NCBI GenBank assembly: GCA_964635375.1 | Contig: CAZWOU010000282.1 | Span: 1 to 6,582, forward strand | Length of the DNA: 6,582 nt | DNA from: CAZMNY01 sp964635375 | GTDB lineage: Bacteria > Planctomycetota > Planctomycetia > Pirellulales > Pirellulaceae | Reading direction: 5' to 3' | Shown: in pieces, positions 5,932 to 6,582 of the stretch | Layout of the letters: each line of letters starts with the position of its first letter | How positions within the stretch are numbered: the stretch's first letter is position 1 | The notes under the pieces: generated by a model | Seen by the model: the letters and a program-made list of their open reading frames with translations, nothing else | What the model was told of the DNA's origin: nothing | Databases searched by the model: none | Program-made: the position numbers and the translations under genes

Positions 5932-6489
5932 CGTTAGACGCTTCAAACCCCTGTCGCGGACTTATCCACGGTTCGACGACGACCGAATTGGCCTGTTTGG
6001 CCTCGCCCTGTCCACCGCACGCCTCAGCCGAGGTTCTTGACTGTAGCGAAACACACAGTCTGCGACACCGGGGCGCGAAATTGGTTCACGGCCCTGGGCG
6101 AGCGTTTCAGGGGACCGGATAGGGCACGCCGTTCGGGGCGCCCGGCCGGCGGAATCCAAGTTTCGCCGAAAAAACGGGCGACGGGTCCTTGCACGATTTC
6201 TGAAAGTCAGTATCTTTCCTTGCTTGCCATTTGCTTGGCGAAGAGGGCGGAAGCGAAGTCTTCAAGCAACTGGCGAAGGAGTCTTTGAGCAAAGGACTGT
6301 GGCGTTAGTCAGTTTGGGTTAGTGAGCTTGAGTTTGGCTTTGCCCAGAGGGGTTTCTTTAGACGAGCCAGACTTTTTTCCCGGGCATGGGGGCTTACGCG
6401 TTGACAAAGCGAACCTAGCTCACTAAATTCGGTCTTTCCCCTTAAGGCTGTTTCCTCCACAGGTGCGGTGTAAGACCTTGGCGGGCGTG

Positions 6490-6544
6490 AAGTTGAGTGC
6501 GAGCGAGAGCCAAGTTCGGCTTGGTTTTGGCTCCTGTTCAACTT
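6490..6544 (+). terminator. Nested stem-loop with terminator-like core
   Basis: Outer arms AAGTTGA (6490-6496) and TCAACTT (6538-6544) enclose a second pair, GAGCCAA (6507-6513) and TTGGCTC (6527-6533). An alternative inner hairpin, CCAAG-TTCGG-CTTGG (6510-6524), is followed directly by TTTT (6525-6528), the shape of an intrinsic terminator reading rightward. The two inner folds are mutually exclusive, as in an attenuator. No gene upstream on the plus strand accounts for it, so it may instead be a structured transcript or chance complementarity. Confidence 0.35.
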
Positions 6545-6558
6545 GAGCAGACGGATTT

Positions 6559-6572
6559 GGCCGCTTGCGGCC
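6559..6572. repeat. GC hairpin GGCCGC-TT-GCGGCC
   Basis: Perfect 6-bp inverted repeat with a 2-nt spacer, 15 nt after the nested stem-loop. The spacer is too short for the full stem to form in RNA, so it would fold as a 5-bp stem with a 4-nt loop. No known function. Confidence 0.4.
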
Positions 6573-6582
6573 GGTTCGGTTG

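Larger units (their letters stand above)
5932..6582. other. Non-coding flank upstream of MATE
   Basis: About 650 nt in which I recognise no gene. The short open frames on either strand (roughly 6037-6288 plus, 6107-6292 minus, 6305-6541 minus) have low-complexity translations rich in Ser, Arg, Lys and Pro and no family features. The part next to MATE must hold its promoter, but I cannot pick a convincing -35/-10 pair. The right end carries the stem-loops listed separately. Confidence 0.5.

Noticed and set aside
5620..5946. Extension of the MATE frame upstream to an ATG at 5946
   Set aside because: Before the G6 tract this frame translates to unrelated residues, while the neighbouring frame from 5906 gives the true MATE N-terminus.
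6037..6541. Short frames on both strands near the right edge
   Set aside because: Low-complexity, no motifs; the region is better described as non-coding with stem-loops.

Overview
The window is about 55-60% GC and looks like chromosome from a planctomycete (Rhodopirellula/Blastopirellula type). That assignment is an inference. It rests on an NPYESP-type motif after a zinc ribbon, a small secreted Cys/Ala/Glu-rich protein, an N-terminal module resembling the one on planctomycete integrases, sparse genes with weak Shine-Dalgarno signals, and long non-coding gaps. All five genes I can support lie on the minus strand. I see no tRNA, rRNA, CRISPR array or insertion sequence.

Layout from right to left, which is the direction of transcription. 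5907-6582: no gene, but stem-loops near the right edge. 5906-4492: a MATE-family multidrug efflux transporter, broken by a one-base shortage in a G6 tract. 4491-4177: a gap with a candidate promoter. 4176-3106: a 356-aa protein of unknown function. 3039-2686: a 117-aa zinc-ribbon protein with NPYESP. 2685-1682: about 1 kb without a convincing gene, with a dense cluster of stem-loops at 2036-2411 that includes a minus-strand terminator, a plus-strand terminator and a near-duplicate hairpin arm. 1681-1036: a single-pass membrane protein that carries the integrase-like module and a coiled coil, with a one-base excess in a C3 tract. 1012-627: a small exported cysteine protein behind a strong Shine-Dalgarno site, with a one-base shortage in a G4 tract. 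626-1: no gene I can support.

The main result is that three of the five genes make sense only if one base is added to or removed from a short C/G run. Each repair restores something independently recognisable: a canonical MATE N-terminal half, a signal peptide under a well-placed Shine-Dalgarno site, and an integrase-type arm module. Three indels of this kind in 5.3 kb suggest homopolymer errors in the read or assembly more than three independent pseudogenes, but the sequence alone cannot decide. Any automatic annotation of these genes is likely to have wrong starts and N-termini.

Functional links are weak. The membrane protein and the exported protein are 23 nt apart and probably form a two-gene operon. 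The 356-aa protein and the zinc-ribbon protein are 66 nt apart and may be co-transcribed. MATE appears to be an independent unit. I see no defence, biosynthetic or mobile system here.
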